Part shown: in pieces, positions 1 to 9,759 of the stretch
How positions within the stretch are numbered: the first letter of the stretch is position 1
Layout of the letters: each line of letters starts with the position of its first letter
From: Forficula auricularia
Lineage: Eukaryota > Arthropoda > Insecta > Dermaptera > Forficulidae
NCBI GenBank assembly: GCA_024734495.1
Contig: JALMQS010000225.1
Location: 8,931,094-8,995,093 of the forward strand
Length of the DNA: 64,000 nucleotides
Reading direction: 5' to 3'
The notes under the pieces: model-generated
The model's input: the letters and a program-made list of their open reading frames with translations, nothing else
What the model was told of the DNA's origin: nothing
Databases searched by the model: none
Position numbers and translations under genes: made by a program

Positions 1-251
1 CTATATTTTTCAAATTTTTCCCCTCAATGTTGTTACTTTTGGAAATTATTTGCAATACACTTATAGCACTATTTTTTTTTTTTTTTTTGGCTTTTAAAGG
101 TTTTTTTAGGATTTTTACTTCTAGAAATTGCGTGCTTAATAATAATGGAAGATTGTTGAACTCTATATTCTCACACCATTTCATCAAGACCGAACAAAAA
201 ATGAAAGACTTAACTCGTCCCTAGTTTTTTTAATATGAATATATAAAAGGA

Positions 252-502
252 GTTGAAGGAGACAATACCATAAAAGAGTGTGTCTTCTGTTGGAATTATA
301 AATTTTTAATTTATTTATAACGAGACTATCGTTTCAAGAGCTTTGCCCTCTTCATCAGTCTTATATACATTAATTACTGTGAATCAATTGTAATAGATTA
401 ATGAAGATGTCAAAGCTCTCGAAACTATAGTCTCGTTATAAATAAATTAAAAATTTATAATTCCAGCAACAGACACATTCTTTTATTGTCTTCTTCAATT
501 TA
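252..502. repeat. Palindromic ribozyme-type repeat, copy 1
   Basis: The two halves are inverted copies of each other. Each arm runs from a 'gaaggagacaat' end through a block ending in ataaatt to a hammerhead-like core, and the arms meet at an AT-rich centre near 365-385. The outer ends, with TGTCTCCTTCAAT on the right, recur in the copies at 822-1086, 4198-4337 and 8296-8524, so this is a dispersed family. The left arm carries a good core on the minus strand (311-372). The right-arm core has decayed (TTAATGA instead of CTGATGA). About 20 bp beyond the right end is a 'ctgttactcttggca' block that also recurs beside other copies. No protein is encoded. I read it as a non-autonomous element mobilised by a Penelope-like retroelement, but the mobilising enzyme is inference. 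Confidence 0.75.
311..372 (-). ncRNA. Hammerhead-like ribozyme motif
   Basis: Read on the minus strand, CTGATGA (358-352) is followed by one A, a stem II written AGAGGGCAAAGCTCTT with imperfect pairing, then GAAAC (335-331), a four-base loop and GTC (326-324). GAAAC and GTC can form a two-pair stem III of A-U and C-G. The flanks TATATAAGA before the core and TCGTTATA after GTC can form stem I with one bulge. That is the layout of a type I hammerhead with minimal stem III, as described for Penelope-associated variants. The predicted cleavage is 3' of C at 324. The one extra base between CTGATGA and stem II departs from the textbook core. Confidence 0.6.
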
Positions 503-659
503 AAAAAATTCTGTTACTCTTGGCAAAAAGAAACTTTCAATTTATTAAAGAACAATTCTAAAAATTTGAAGAAAATTTTATTTCCGAGAAAGTAACCTTA
601 ATCATGTAAACAATAAATAAATTAGACTATTTTCCAAGTATATTCGCTGTTATTCTTAA

Positions 660-790
660 TAAATCACTCTGTGGACCGGGATTAGAATTAAGTCCACAGT
701 ATTCCTTTCTTGTCGTAAGAGGCGACTAAAAGAGGTTGAACTTGCGAGATCTCAAGACGATTCCAATCGAATATCACAGATAAGGCCTTG
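660..790 (+). repeat. Dispersed retroelement-derived repeat, 'CTTGTCGTAAGAGGCGAC' type
   Basis: The segment contains tgtggaccgggattagaa, then ccacagtattcc, then cttgtcgtaagaggcgac. A second copy lies at 20068-20230, with ctgcttgtcgtaaaaggcga in the same order and spacing. The short conserved block is one I know from LINE- and SINE-like repeats in many invertebrates, but I cannot name the family. There is no open frame of note. It lies between two palindromic ribozyme-type repeats. Confidence 0.5.
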
Positions 791-821
791 ACTACGAAAA
801 ACTGACCTAAAAATGTATTTA

Positions 822-1086
822 TTGAAGGAGACAATAAAAGAGTGTGTCTTCTGCTGGAATTATAAATTTTATTTATTTATAACGAGACTATAGTTTCGAG
901 GGCTATGCCCTCTTCATCAGCCTATTACAATGGATTCACATGAATTAATTTATGAATTATTCATAAATTAATTCCTGTGAATTCATTGTAATAGACTGTA
1001 AAGCCCTCGAAACTATAGTCTCGTTATAAATAAATAAAATTTATAATTCCAGCCGAAGACACACTCTTTTATTGTCTCTTTCAATA
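822..1086. repeat. Palindromic ribozyme-type repeat, copy 2
   Basis: An inverted-repeat element of about 265 bp with the same termini and arms as the copy at 252-502. The left half holds a well-preserved minus-strand hammerhead-like core (878-932). The right-half core has lost its CTGATGA and part of stem II: 'gactgtaaagccctcgaaac' stands where about 12 bases are missing. The centre is an AT-rich palindrome, 'gaattaatttatgaatt'. The right flank carries the block ctgctactctcggca at 1097-1111, as beside copy 1. Confidence 0.75.
878..932 (-). ncRNA. Hammerhead-like ribozyme motif, best-preserved stem II
   Basis: On the minus strand, CTGATGA (920-914) is followed by A, then GAGGGC, loop ATA and GCCCTC, a perfect six-pair stem II. 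Next come GAAAC (897-893), TATA and GTC (888-886). All conserved hammerhead core bases are present (CUGANGA, GAAA, and a GUC cleavage triplet), plus one extra A before stem II. Stem I pairing is weak, between 'gtaatagg' and 'tcgttata'. The very short stem III is the type expected to need dimerisation to cleave. Confidence 0.65.
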
Positions 1087-1111
1087 TATAAAAAGTCTGC
1101 TACTCTCGGCA

Positions 1112-2560
1112 CAAAAACTTTATATTTAATAAAAATTTATTTATGGAATGTGCTATCTCAAATACTCAATACTTAGATGTAGGGATGATATGGTAGAAGG
1201 TCTTACAGCGAGTGGCGTTAGATATTTTTGAGCTGCTGCACGGGACCCTATTTGAGGTGATATTCTTCGGAATGTTCGGATTAAGATGCTTCTTGATGAA
1301 ACCGAAAAAATTAACAAATCATCTACTTAATAGCCAAAGATTAAATTTCAAAAAAATGCTGTATTTAATTATTTTTCTTTATAATACAAAAATATATACT
1401 TTTTGTGTCTATAATGACCGACCCAGTGGTGAAAGAGTTCGACGTTACCGAGTTCACTCACTTGTGGTCCTTGTGGAAGACATGTGGTTATGCCGAAAAA
1501 TCTTCAGGGAGACTGTCAAAATTTAGTTACTCATTAACAAAATAGACCTATCTTGTATTATAAAAAAATAAAATTTAAAAAAAATTGAAGTTTTCAAAAT
1601 TTAATTACATAAATATTTACAAAAAATTAAAAAAAAATATTAGTGAAACAATTAAAATTACTTCAATAGTCAAATAAATTAAATCCTTTGAAATCAATGA
1701 TACTATTTATTGAGTTGGAACAGTTTAATACTCTAGTTTGCTTTCCTGTTTCAGCTCATAAAACTAGAATATTCACGTTTGCTAATTAGAAAATTAACCA
1801 TAAGGCTACCTGTTTTTAAATTATCGGCCATAGTTAAAAATATTGTAGTGTCATCGCAAATTTTGGATGGGAAATTTCAAGAAAATTGGCTTTGTATAAG
1901 AGGGTCGAAATTTTATTATCAGAATTCTACTTAGATAAAAAGACAGACAGAAGAACCAAGTAAAAAAAAACATCCCTAGACTTCTACTAATACTTCAACA
2001 ATAATTTGTTTTATTATCTCCTAGCCCCATAACAATGATTTTATCTTCTGTTGATTGGTGGTATTTCATATAAAATGTCATTAGTACATCTCGACATGGG
2101 TTGAGAATAAGAAGAGGAAAAGAGACTCATCAAAACAACGTAGAGCAGGCTGCTGATGAAATTCTGAAACACTTAATTGAAGTAACCAAATTAATGAGAA
2201 ATGACAAAAGAGGAACGAACAAACCACAAAAACAAAGTTCCTTCAAAAACAATTTCAAAACTCACTCGATGAGACGACTAACTTTGAATTGGGAGCAAAA
2301 CCCTGCATGATTATAAATACAGGCTTCTTTCGATATAATTCGAATAGTCCTTTGACTATATGAGAGAATTAAATAACTGTGTATATGTATGTAGATGTAT
2401 ATTTAAAAACAATACATATTGTAATGATGTGAAACACTTTTACAAGTGTAGAAATAAATTATTTTACTACCATCCTAAATCTAAATTTCAAGACAACAAT
2501 AACAAAAAAATTGATGTGGCCATCCTCATGACTTTACCATAGGCGTGGCCCCTCTCTTAT
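1112..2560. other. Unclassified AT-rich sequence
   Basis: There is no gene, RNA or complete repeat I can support. Short open frames here have no recognisable protein features and no codon bias. At 2503-2550 a fragment, gatgtggccatcc followed by gactttaccata, matches the left terminus of the abundant repeat-unit element that is complete at 52302-53127. Confidence 0.5.
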
Positions 2561-2574
2561 AATTAATATTTATA

Positions 2575-2924
2575 AAAATTATTTTATTTTATTTATTAAT
2601 GATGTTATGTACATAGGTCAGTGTAGACCCTTATAGTGTACATTCAAGAGAAGTGAAAAAAAAACTGACAAATATAGAGATTAACAATATAAAGAGAAAT
2701 AAAATACAAATTAGATATAAAAATACAAAAAACAAAACAAAATATAAAATACAAAATAAAAAATATAAAATACAAAATATAAAATACTCAATATAAAATA
2801 TAAATTAGAGCCTATAATATTAGCATGATAAAGCTTCAGTGAGTTCACGCAAAAAGCGGGCAGCAGAGGATGGTTGTCTTAGGGCAGAGGGCATTGAGTT
2901 CCACAGTCGTGGGGCTGTGATCTC
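2575..2924 (-). pseudogene. Non-LTR retrotransposon 3' end (RT C-terminus plus 3' UTR)
   Basis: On the minus strand, 2924-2820 encodes EITAPRLWNSMPSALRQ, then PSSAARFLRELTEALSC and a stop. 'APRLWNSMPSALR' is the hallmark C-terminal segment of LINE reverse transcriptases of the Jockey/CR1 type. The stop is followed by an A/T-rich 3' UTR with runs of 'aaaatacaaaatataaa' and a conserved-looking block at about 2610-2655, ending near an ataaaataaaata tail at about 2575. The copy is severely 5'-truncated: about 34 codons remain out of a protein that normally exceeds 800. Clade assignment is uncertain. Confidence 0.8.
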
Positions 2925-3099
2925 ATTTATTATAATTATTTATTTCTTGATTAGTTTTTGAGAATTTTTTATTCATATATATATATATATATAACCAAAC
3001 TTCTTGAGGATACAAATTCTCTTTTAAATAGGTGTTGGTTTTATTCTTTTTTGACAAAAAAAACAAACATTTTTATCTTTTATTTTTCTTTATTTTATT

Positions 3100-3155
3100 T
3101 TATTGTTACTCAGGAACGTTTCGACATTTACAAATATGTCATCATCAGCCTAAAA
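3100..3155 (-). ncRNA. Hammerhead-like motif, left arm
   Basis: On the minus strand, CTGATGA (3148-3142), one T, GACAT, loop and ATGTC as stem II, then GAAAC (3122-3118), GTT and CCTGAG. This belongs to the 'GAAACGTT' class, in which stem III is nearly absent. AGG before CTGATGA can pair with CCT after GAAACGTT as the start of stem I. The fold resembles a degenerate minimal hammerhead, and catalysis is unproven. Confidence 0.5.
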
Positions 3156-3227
3156 CATTTCAATCATTACACAATTTATATACAATGACAATGATAATTG
3201 TATATAAATTGTGTAATGATTGAAATG

Positions 3228-3282
3228 TTTTAGGCTGATGATGACATATTTGTAAATGTCGAAACGTTCCTGGGTAACAATA
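3228..3282 (+). ncRNA. Hammerhead-like motif, right arm
   Basis: The plus strand reads CTGATGA (3235-3241), T, GACAT, loop, ATGTC, GAAAC (3261-3265), then GTTCCTGGG. It mirrors the left-arm motif across the palindrome centre, so transcripts of either strand would carry one sense core and one antisense core. Confidence 0.5.
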
Positions 3283-3404
3283 AAATAAAATAAAGAAAAA
3301 TAAAAGATGAAAATGTGTTTTTTTTTGTCAAAAAAGAATAAAACCAACACCTATTTAAAAGAGAATTTGTATCCTCAAGAAGTTTGGTTATATATAGATA
3401 TATA

Positions 3405-3690
3405 ATTATTTTTGGGGGAGGGTTAAAAATAAGAATCTAAGCCCTTAGACCAAACTCAAACAAATATTATATAAATAATCAGTGGGCCCACAGAAGATTG
3501 AAAATGAAAAAATTAACCGCCCAAAATGGTGGAGGGGGGGGGGGGGGGGGGCTTAGGGTCAAAAATGAAAATCTAGGCCCTTGGACCAAACTCAACCAAA
3601 TTGTGTATACATAATCACTGGGTCTCCAGAAAACTAAAAATTCAAAAACTATCTGCCCAAAATGGGTGGGGGGCGGGGTGTTTATTTTTT
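3405..3690 (-). repeat. Array of ~115-bp repeat units with poly-G run
   Basis: Two units of the dispersed module are seen in minus orientation. Each contains the minus-strand reading of 'caaatttggttgagtttgg', a C-run and 'tttttgcatttttag'. Here they read as 'ggcccttggaccaaactcaa' and 'aaactaaccgcccaaaatgg' variants. A G run of about 18 interrupted only at its start (3531-3551) sits at the usual homopolymer position of the unit. No complete element ends are present. Confidence 0.65.
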
Positions 3691-4197
3691 AACTGCTACG
3701 GGTTAATTATTATAATATAATATTTATTATAGGAATTAATAGGCCATTTTATAATGGAATCACATACTAGTAGATCCCGACGAGTAACGTTGATCCTTCA
3801 GCATTATATTTGAATCTTTTGTACAAAATTGCCAAGAACTATTTTAGGTGATTTTTTTACCTTCAGGCGTTTGGATAAAATTAAATTAATGAAAAAATTG
3901 CACGAATTCTCAAATTCTCTCTTTATTCATGAAAATTATGAACGAATTTGATATCTTAAGTATTTTGGAAGTTATAGGACTTCTCGTTAATCTCTGACAA
4001 CTATGCAATATAGTGAGCATTTCTGCTTACCGAATGCCTACCCTAACAAATGCAGGCGTCTCCATTTATTAATTTTCATATTTAGAAAAATATGAAGTGT
4101 GGAGAAAAAACACTTTCATAATTTTAACTAATTTCATCATGAATGATACGATTCGAAAAATTATTTCTTTGAGTTTTAAAATATTTTTATAATTATT

Positions 4198-4337
4198 AAT
4201 TCATAAATTAATTCCTGTGAATCCATTGTAATAGATTGATGAAGAGGTGAAGGCCCTAGAAACTATAGTCTCGTTAAAAATAAATAAAATTTATAATTCC
4301 AGCAGAAGACACACTCTTTTATTGTCTCCTTCAATTT
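4198..4337 (+). repeat. Half copy of the palindromic ribozyme-type repeat
   Basis: Only the right arm of the family at 252-502 and 822-1086 is present, starting in 'cataaattaattcctgtga' and ending attgtctccttcaat. The plus-strand core reads TTGATGA, A, a decayed stem II, GAAAC (4259-4263), TATA and GTC. The first core base has changed from C to T, so the ribozyme is presumably dead. The absent left arm suggests 5' truncation, as expected for retrotransposed copies. Confidence 0.65.
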
Positions 4338-4962
4338 TTATAAACATTTAAACTTAGTTATTAGAGGTATATTTTTCACAGAGAGTAGCAATTTCCTTTT
4401 ATTTATACACGGAGATTTAATTCCCGGCTCTGGTTCTTTTCTTTTAATCCCACTTCCTTCCTATATTATAAAATAAATTTTTATCTGACACGGAATCAAT
4501 TGTAAAACTCATTATAAACCTAAATGGATTCCCACCAACGACTCACTCACCAGAACATTAATTCAACTTTCTACATGTTTTTTTGATTAATTATTCTCAT
4601 GCAATGATGATATTTAACTAAGCGCTCAGGGGGAGTTTAGGGGTAACGAATTAATTCCACCCTTCGACCTTCTAACTAAGGAAGTAATTATTTAAATACG
4701 ATTTTCTATCTATAGAAAAAAAATTGGGTGTGGTTTTAAGACCCTGTGATCAGATTTGATGATTTTACTACATATATAATGAATTTAAGAAAATTATGAG
4801 GAAAAAATTTGGATTTAAAATTTTAATATTGATTGATATACACATTATAGTTTAATTGAAAATAATTTAAAGATACTTTTTGTTTTGGAAAAAAAAAATT
4901 ATAAAACAAAATAGTTAGGTCCCAGGGGTGAACCGCGACCTAATATGCTCTACACTTACTTC

Positions 4963-5272
4963 CACTTGAACTTCCAAATATTTCCAAGTACTTCCAAATA
5001 TTTCCAAGTAATTTCAAATATTTCCAAGTAATTCCACATATTTCCAAGTAATTCCAAATATTTCCAAGTAATTCCAAATATTTCCAAGCACTTCCAAATA
5101 TTTCCAAGCACTCCCACATATTTCCAAGTGCTTCCAAATATTTCCAAGTACTTTCAAATATTTCCAAGTACTTCCAAATATTTCCAAGTACTTCCAAATA
5201 TTTCCAAGTACTTCCAAATATTTCCAAGTACTTCCAAATATTTCCAAGTACTTCCAAAATACTTCCAAAGAG
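4963..5272. repeat. 10-bp/20-bp minisatellite
   Basis: Tandem copies of a 20-bp dimer, tatttccaagtacttccaaa, run for about 310 bp. The two 10-bp halves, tttccaagta and cttccaaata, differ at two positions and alternate strictly, so the array evolved from a 10-bp monomer into a dimeric higher-order unit. Units near 5020-5130 are more variable (agtaattcca, agcactccca) than those at 5150-5260, so homogenisation is recent toward the right edge. Long open frames with a KYLE/IFGSTW pattern on the minus strand are only a by-product of the period. Confidence 0.9.
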
Positions 5273-5374
5273 GTGTTCACCTACTTCCAATCGCGGATCA
5301 CCCCTCGGTGATTTAGCTAAAAGCAAAATCAATGTTGAGACGTCTGAAGTCAGTGTTAGATTTGAAAATGTATA

Positions 5375-5525
5375 GAAAGCATTTTCAAATGAACAAAAAA
5401 GGATTATAAATATGTTTTGTTTTCCATAGGGAGAATAAATCTTTAATATCTAAATAAGATACATGTTTTGCCATTAGAAAACAAAACTATTTATAATACC
5501 TCGTTCTTTGTTCATTTGAAAATTA
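5375..5525. repeat. Imperfect inverted repeat
   Basis: 'ttttcaaatgaacaaa' at about 5383 returns as 'tttgttcatttgaaaa' at about 5509, with inner matches ttataaatatgttttgtttt and aaaacaaaactatttataa. The arms are about 50 bp with a central loop of about 50 bp. There are no coding features. This is probably a foldback MITE remnant. Confidence 0.5.
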
Positions 5526-5559
5526 CCTCTGTACATTTTCGAATGAAACAAAATCATCC

Positions 5560-6158
5560 AAACAATTTGATGTCATGACAATAATTCTGCGTCAGCTATA
5601 ATTTTTTTTATTTTCAAAAACAATATATTATTGATTAATATTAAAAATTTTAAATTTCAAATTTTGGGTACTCGCTCTAATGTAAATTTCCATTGAAAAT
5701 TTTAATATCGAAGAATTTACAGATCATACATGAATATCTTTTGTCACTTCTCACCATATATTTATATCAACTCCTAACTTTAAATACTTACCTCCATGCT
5801 TTTAAAATTTTAAATCTTGATTTCTTCAAAATAGTTAGGCAGACCAAAAAAATTCCGAATAACTACAAATTTACGAAACTTGTTAATTAATTAACTAAGT
5901 TCTTGTGAAATTTCATACTGAAGGTTGAATTAGCCTATTGAACTGATGCTACCTATAAGTTTCAAATCGTCGCCTTAGAGTGTAAACCTGCTAACTCACA
6001 ACAAGGAAATTTTACAGGGGAGAGAAAAAACAAACAATATTTAATATTGTTGTTATGGAAAGAAACTATTTTTCACATTTTTTCTACAAGTTACGATAGT
6101 AATTTTAAGTAGCACTTTTACTTGGACGATACTGCATTTCTTTTTCTTTCGAACGGTA
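5560..6158. other. Unclassified AT-rich sequence
   Basis: There is nothing I can assign. One open frame of 65 codons at 5693-5890 has composition typical of random AT-rich sequence. Confidence 0.4.
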
Positions 6159-6161
6159 TTA

Positions 6162-6764
6162 AGGGGGTTTATGACTGTTTATCAGTTTTATAAGAAAATT
6201 CTCAGGTTTTTACCATCGAATCATTGATGTATTAAATATTTATTCCCAAAATTTGAAGTTGATCGTCTATCCCATTATCGAGAAATAAATGATTGAAAAT
6301 TGTCCTTTTAACATGGAAGTAAATGGACCGAGCTTTTAAAAGGGCTATAACTTCTCTACAAATTATACCATTTTCAATAAATTTATACAGATCAATAATT
6401 CAACTTTTGTGAATCGAATGATACATTTTTCAATAGATTTAACAGTCTAGTTAATTAGTTTTTCATAAATGTAAAAATAAAAAGGTATTTGCAGCCAACA
6501 TAATATAACAAAAACACTTGTGTAGAATTCCAACTCTTTCTTGAAATCGTTTTTGTGTTAAATAAATGTTTTTATAATGAGAATAAATTTATCTCAATAT
6601 TCTTTTTTATTAATATTATCAAAACAAAGATTTTTATTCGAAATTAACCTCATTATTAACAATTTTTTTATTAAAAAATTTACTAGTCAGAAGCTGTCTC
6701 TCTGAAGAAATACAAATTTTTTTTCCTAGGTCAACCAGATAGATAAGCTATCCCGAACCTTCTC
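6162..6764 (+). mobile_element. TA-flanked MITE-like element, copy 1
   Basis: The left end reads AGGGGGTTTATGACTGTTTA and the right end, reverse-complemented, AGAAGGTTCGGGATAGCTTA, which gives imperfect terminal inverted repeats of about 24 bp. A second copy in opposite orientation lies at 35021-35626 and matches throughout. The left end abuts a TA. Length is about 600 bp and it is non-coding. TA targets and short TIRs suggest a non-autonomous Tc1/mariner-type transposon, but no transposase remains. Confidence 0.7.
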
Positions 6765-7915
6765 AATATATGGCATATATGATTAACAAAATTGATTTAG
6801 CAGGTTTACACTTTAAAAAATTTAATTATTTTATTTTTCTCATCATTGTGAAACACCAACTACAATTTTAAAAAATGTTTCACTATAAACCTACAACTCG
6901 TTCTTTAAGTTTTAAAACTAGTTTTCTAGTCGACATCTGTTTCTAAAAACTGCGAATCATCACTCAATAATCAAAAGTATTTGAAGAATCTTATAAAAGT
7001 ATTGATTTTGTCAATTTAATGAACAACCTAAAATAATATCTTTGATAACTTTTGTGTAATTCTAATGTTTTTAAATAATAAACAAATTAAATTAGAAAAA
7101 TTGTTATAGAAAGCTTGTAGCGAGACTTGCATGAATTTATTTGGAATTAGCTTATGTTTATGGTTGAAAACTTGCATGGAACACGCATATTATTATTCAG
7201 GTTTGAGAATATTTTTTTTATTAAATTTCGACAACGCCCTTCATCATAATTTTCTAATTATTTTAAAGAACCACCCTTGTTTTAATTCTTTTTAATATTA
7301 GCAAATTTTTATTTTAAATATTTTTGCGATTTAGTAAATGGAATCACGTTGAATCTCGGATTCAATCTCGACTACAAAATCATCTAGTTTTACTTTGATC
7401 TTTATCCTCAAAATAAAGTGGTATATAAATATAAAGGGATGTTTTTATTTTTCTCGGAAATCGCATACGTTGGTAGAAATTTATGAAATCTACTTTCTCA
7501 ATAACATTTTTTATTTATGTATTTATTATTTATTTAAAAATCAATATGGCTGTTGAATTTTATCTAAGAGTGTATTTTCAGATTTTTGCTTAGTTCCCCT
7601 ATTAGCTCTTTCTCGATGAATGTTGAAATATCGAAAATCTTTTTCCTTAAAATAATTAACCTTTTCATTCCCTAAGATAATATTATTTTTAGTTGTATCT
7701 GTTAGAATCACTAACATTTGCCTTATCTATAAAATGTTGGTAAAATTTCAAATGGCGTGTACTATATATATATTTTTAATGGCTCTCTCTTTCATTTTTT
7801 TTCAAAATTTGACCCATGAACCCAAATGAGAAATTTTTAATTTCAGGACCTTAAGAACAAAAGGCTTCATCATATCTTGCTAAAAGTCAACCCAAAAACC
7901 AAAATAGCTGGCGAT
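6765..7915. other. Unclassified AT-rich sequence with a small foldback
   Basis: At 6845-6895, 'gtgaaacaccaactac' and 'gtttcactataaacctac' form a small inverted element resembling the termini of the ribozyme-type palindromes. Nothing else is assignable. Confidence 0.4.
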
Positions 7916-7918
7916 CCA

Positions 7919-8238
7919 CAAATTTTAATCCTCCACCTGGATTCGTGGAGTTCGGAAGATGATGAGAGTTAGAAGAAGAGGAGAGAGTTCAGAGGGCATG
8001 CATAGGGTTGGCGGGATGAATGGTGATCGGAGGTGGGTCTAGGGGGGAGGATAGGGGTCAGTGGGATGGATGGGGATTAGAGTAGGCTAGCAAGCTAGCA
8101 AGAGACCCGCCTCTCCGGCACCTCCGATCATCATTCACCCCGCCAACCCTATACATCCCCTCTGAACTCTCTCCTCTTCCCCTAATTTTCATCACCCTCC
8201 GATCCCCACATATTCAGGTGGAGGATTAAAATTTGTAG
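7919..8238. repeat. Large GC-richer hairpin (foldback) element
   Basis: The left arm (about 7919-8048: aaattttaatcctccacctg, gagagagttcagaggg, 'ggttggcgggatgaatg') pairs with the right arm (about 8099-8238: cattcaccccgccaacc, ctctgaactctctcc, caggtggaggattaaaattt). Each arm is about 130-140 bp. The loop contains 'ctagcaagctagcaag' and 'gacccgcc', resembling the 'ccctggctagcaagagggccg' part of the Helitron-like ends at 19.0 and 30.9 kb. It is followed by tcggcggctccaggtact, related to the Helitron-like end at 25497. It is probably a palindromised Helitron-like fragment. Confidence 0.65.
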
Positions 8239-8295
8239 CTTTTAACTGAAGCAAAAAGTTGCCGATCATCTCTCGGCGGCTCCAGGTACTTTGAA

Positions 8296-8524
8296 TTAAA
8301 GGAGACAATAAAAGAGTGTGTCTTTTGCTGGAATAATAAATTTTTTAATTCATTTATAACGAAACTATAGCAAAGCCCTCTTCATTTGTCTATTACAATT
8401 GATTCACAGGAATTGTAATAGACTGATAAAGAGGGCAAAGCCATCGTAACTATAGTCTCGTTATAAATAAATTAAAAAATTTATTATTCCAGCAAAAGAC
8501 ACTCTTTTATTGTCTCCTTTAATT
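8296..8524. repeat. Palindromic ribozyme-type repeat, copy 4 (shortened)
   Basis: Same termini as the 252-502 copy, with ggagacaataaaagagtgtg on the left and the mirror image on the right, but with a shorter centre. The plus-strand core has CTGATAA, A, GAGGGC, AAA, GCCATC, GTAAC, TATA, GTC: one change in CTGATGA, one in GAAAC, and a broken stem II pair. The minus-strand core has a deletion between the stem and GAAAC. Neither looks active. Confidence 0.65.
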
Positions 8525-8954
8525 TATAAAAATTCTGCTATTCTCGAAAAAAAAAACATTCAATTAAAAAATAAATGTGAATTGAGAAATGAAAAATTCT
8601 GGCATTGCTGGCATTCTGGCGATTCGATCTGTCACGGTCTCATCTTCGGCTAAGTTGTTTTTGATGGGCTTTTTATTAATTGAAATAATTATTCACGTGT
8701 GGTTGTCTCAATAAAAATGTATAATTACATTTTTATTCAATTTCCTTTTAATAAATAATTGTTTTTTATTTTTTTTAATTTTAAATCCCACAAAAAGATC
8801 ATTACAAATATTAATGTCTATTAAAAGTTAAGAAATTTAATTGATTATAGATCAAATTTTAAATCCCAGAAATATTATTATATATTAGAATTTGCCAATT
8901 TAATTAATTATAAAACTCGACAAATTGTTATTTAATTAAAAAATATAATTATAC

Positions 8955-9170
8955 GGTATTTATTTATATACCTATATGGTACACATAATCTGTGGACCAC
9001 TAGAAGGCTACAAATTCAGAACTGGGTGCGGGGCGTGAGGCGGGTGTGGGGAAGTGATTGGGGATGGAGGTTACGGTGTGGGGGTGCGGGGTTTCGGGGT
9101 GGGGGGCGAGGTGGGGGGTTTCGGGGATTAATATTTAGATTTTAACTAAAGCAAAAAGTTACCGCAGCAT
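8955..9170 (+). mobile_element. G-rich Helitron-like fragment
   Basis: After 'cctatatggtacacataatc' and 'tggaccactagaaggctac' comes about 100 bp of strongly G-rich sequence (gggtgcggggcgtgaggcgg), then attttaactaaagcaaaaag and 'ttaccgcagcatcg'. The same order occurs at 11590-11800, at 30600-30928, and reversed at 25497-25735, where the end continues to the gctccaggtact terminus. Strand asymmetry is extreme, with long G-runs and few Cs. Helitron affinity is inferred from related copies that end in a hairpin plus CTAGT. Confidence 0.5.
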
Positions 9171-9759
9171 CGTTTATTATATTGATAAAATATCGAACGG
9201 TAGTAGCTAATAAGCTCAAATTCAGTACAAAATGTGCCAAGTTTCAACCTTGACTAAAAAAATTGTCAATTAACAAAAAGTTGCAGAAAACTTTCACTTT
9301 TTACTTCAATTTTACATTGAAAACAAAATATTATTTTCCCAAATGATGCCGTTAAATAGTATTTGTTTAAGAAAATAACGTTTAAATATAAATCCGCCCA
9401 GAACTTTAAAGGGGTTTCCCCTTTTTCGTGGAACATTTTCCCGCATTAATATCATTAAAAAATAAATAAAAATGGATAAAATGCAATTTGTTCAGGCACA
9501 TAGTAACATATTTGATTGAAAAAAAAAAAAAAACACGCTGGGGACATTTATATTTGTTCAAAGGATTTATATAGGTATATATTTTTTTATTTACTTTATT
9601 TTTGATTTAGCAATCAATATGAATGTTAAATTTTATCCTAAGCGTGTATTTGAAGTTTTTTTTGCATAAGCCATTTATTTAGTTCTTTCTCGTTTGGGGT
9701 GTGTGCGATAAAATATCTCAACCCTTGTTAAAACGATTTTTTTAAGTATGTTTAAAACA

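Larger units (their letters stand above)
2988..3395. repeat. Long near-perfect palindrome with two opposed ribozyme-like cores
   Basis: The left arm (about 2990-3184) and right arm (about 3194-3391) are near-identical inverted copies of about 195 bp, separated by a few bases around 'atgacaatgataa'. From outside to centre each arm has aaccaaacttcttgagg, a 'ggtgttggttttattc' block, an A/T run, then a hammerhead-like core. Both cores are intact, unlike in the other palindromes. Differences between arms are a handful of point changes and one run-length change, so the palindrome is young or subject to conversion. The ggtgttggt block resembles sequence next to other palindromes here (26110, 53305, 54520). 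Confidence 0.8.

Noticed and set aside
4940..5332. 130-codon minus-strand frame with KYLE/IFGSTW repeats
   Set aside because: It is the translation of a 20-bp minisatellite in several frames on both strands. Repetitive peptide follows from the DNA period, with no other coding sign.
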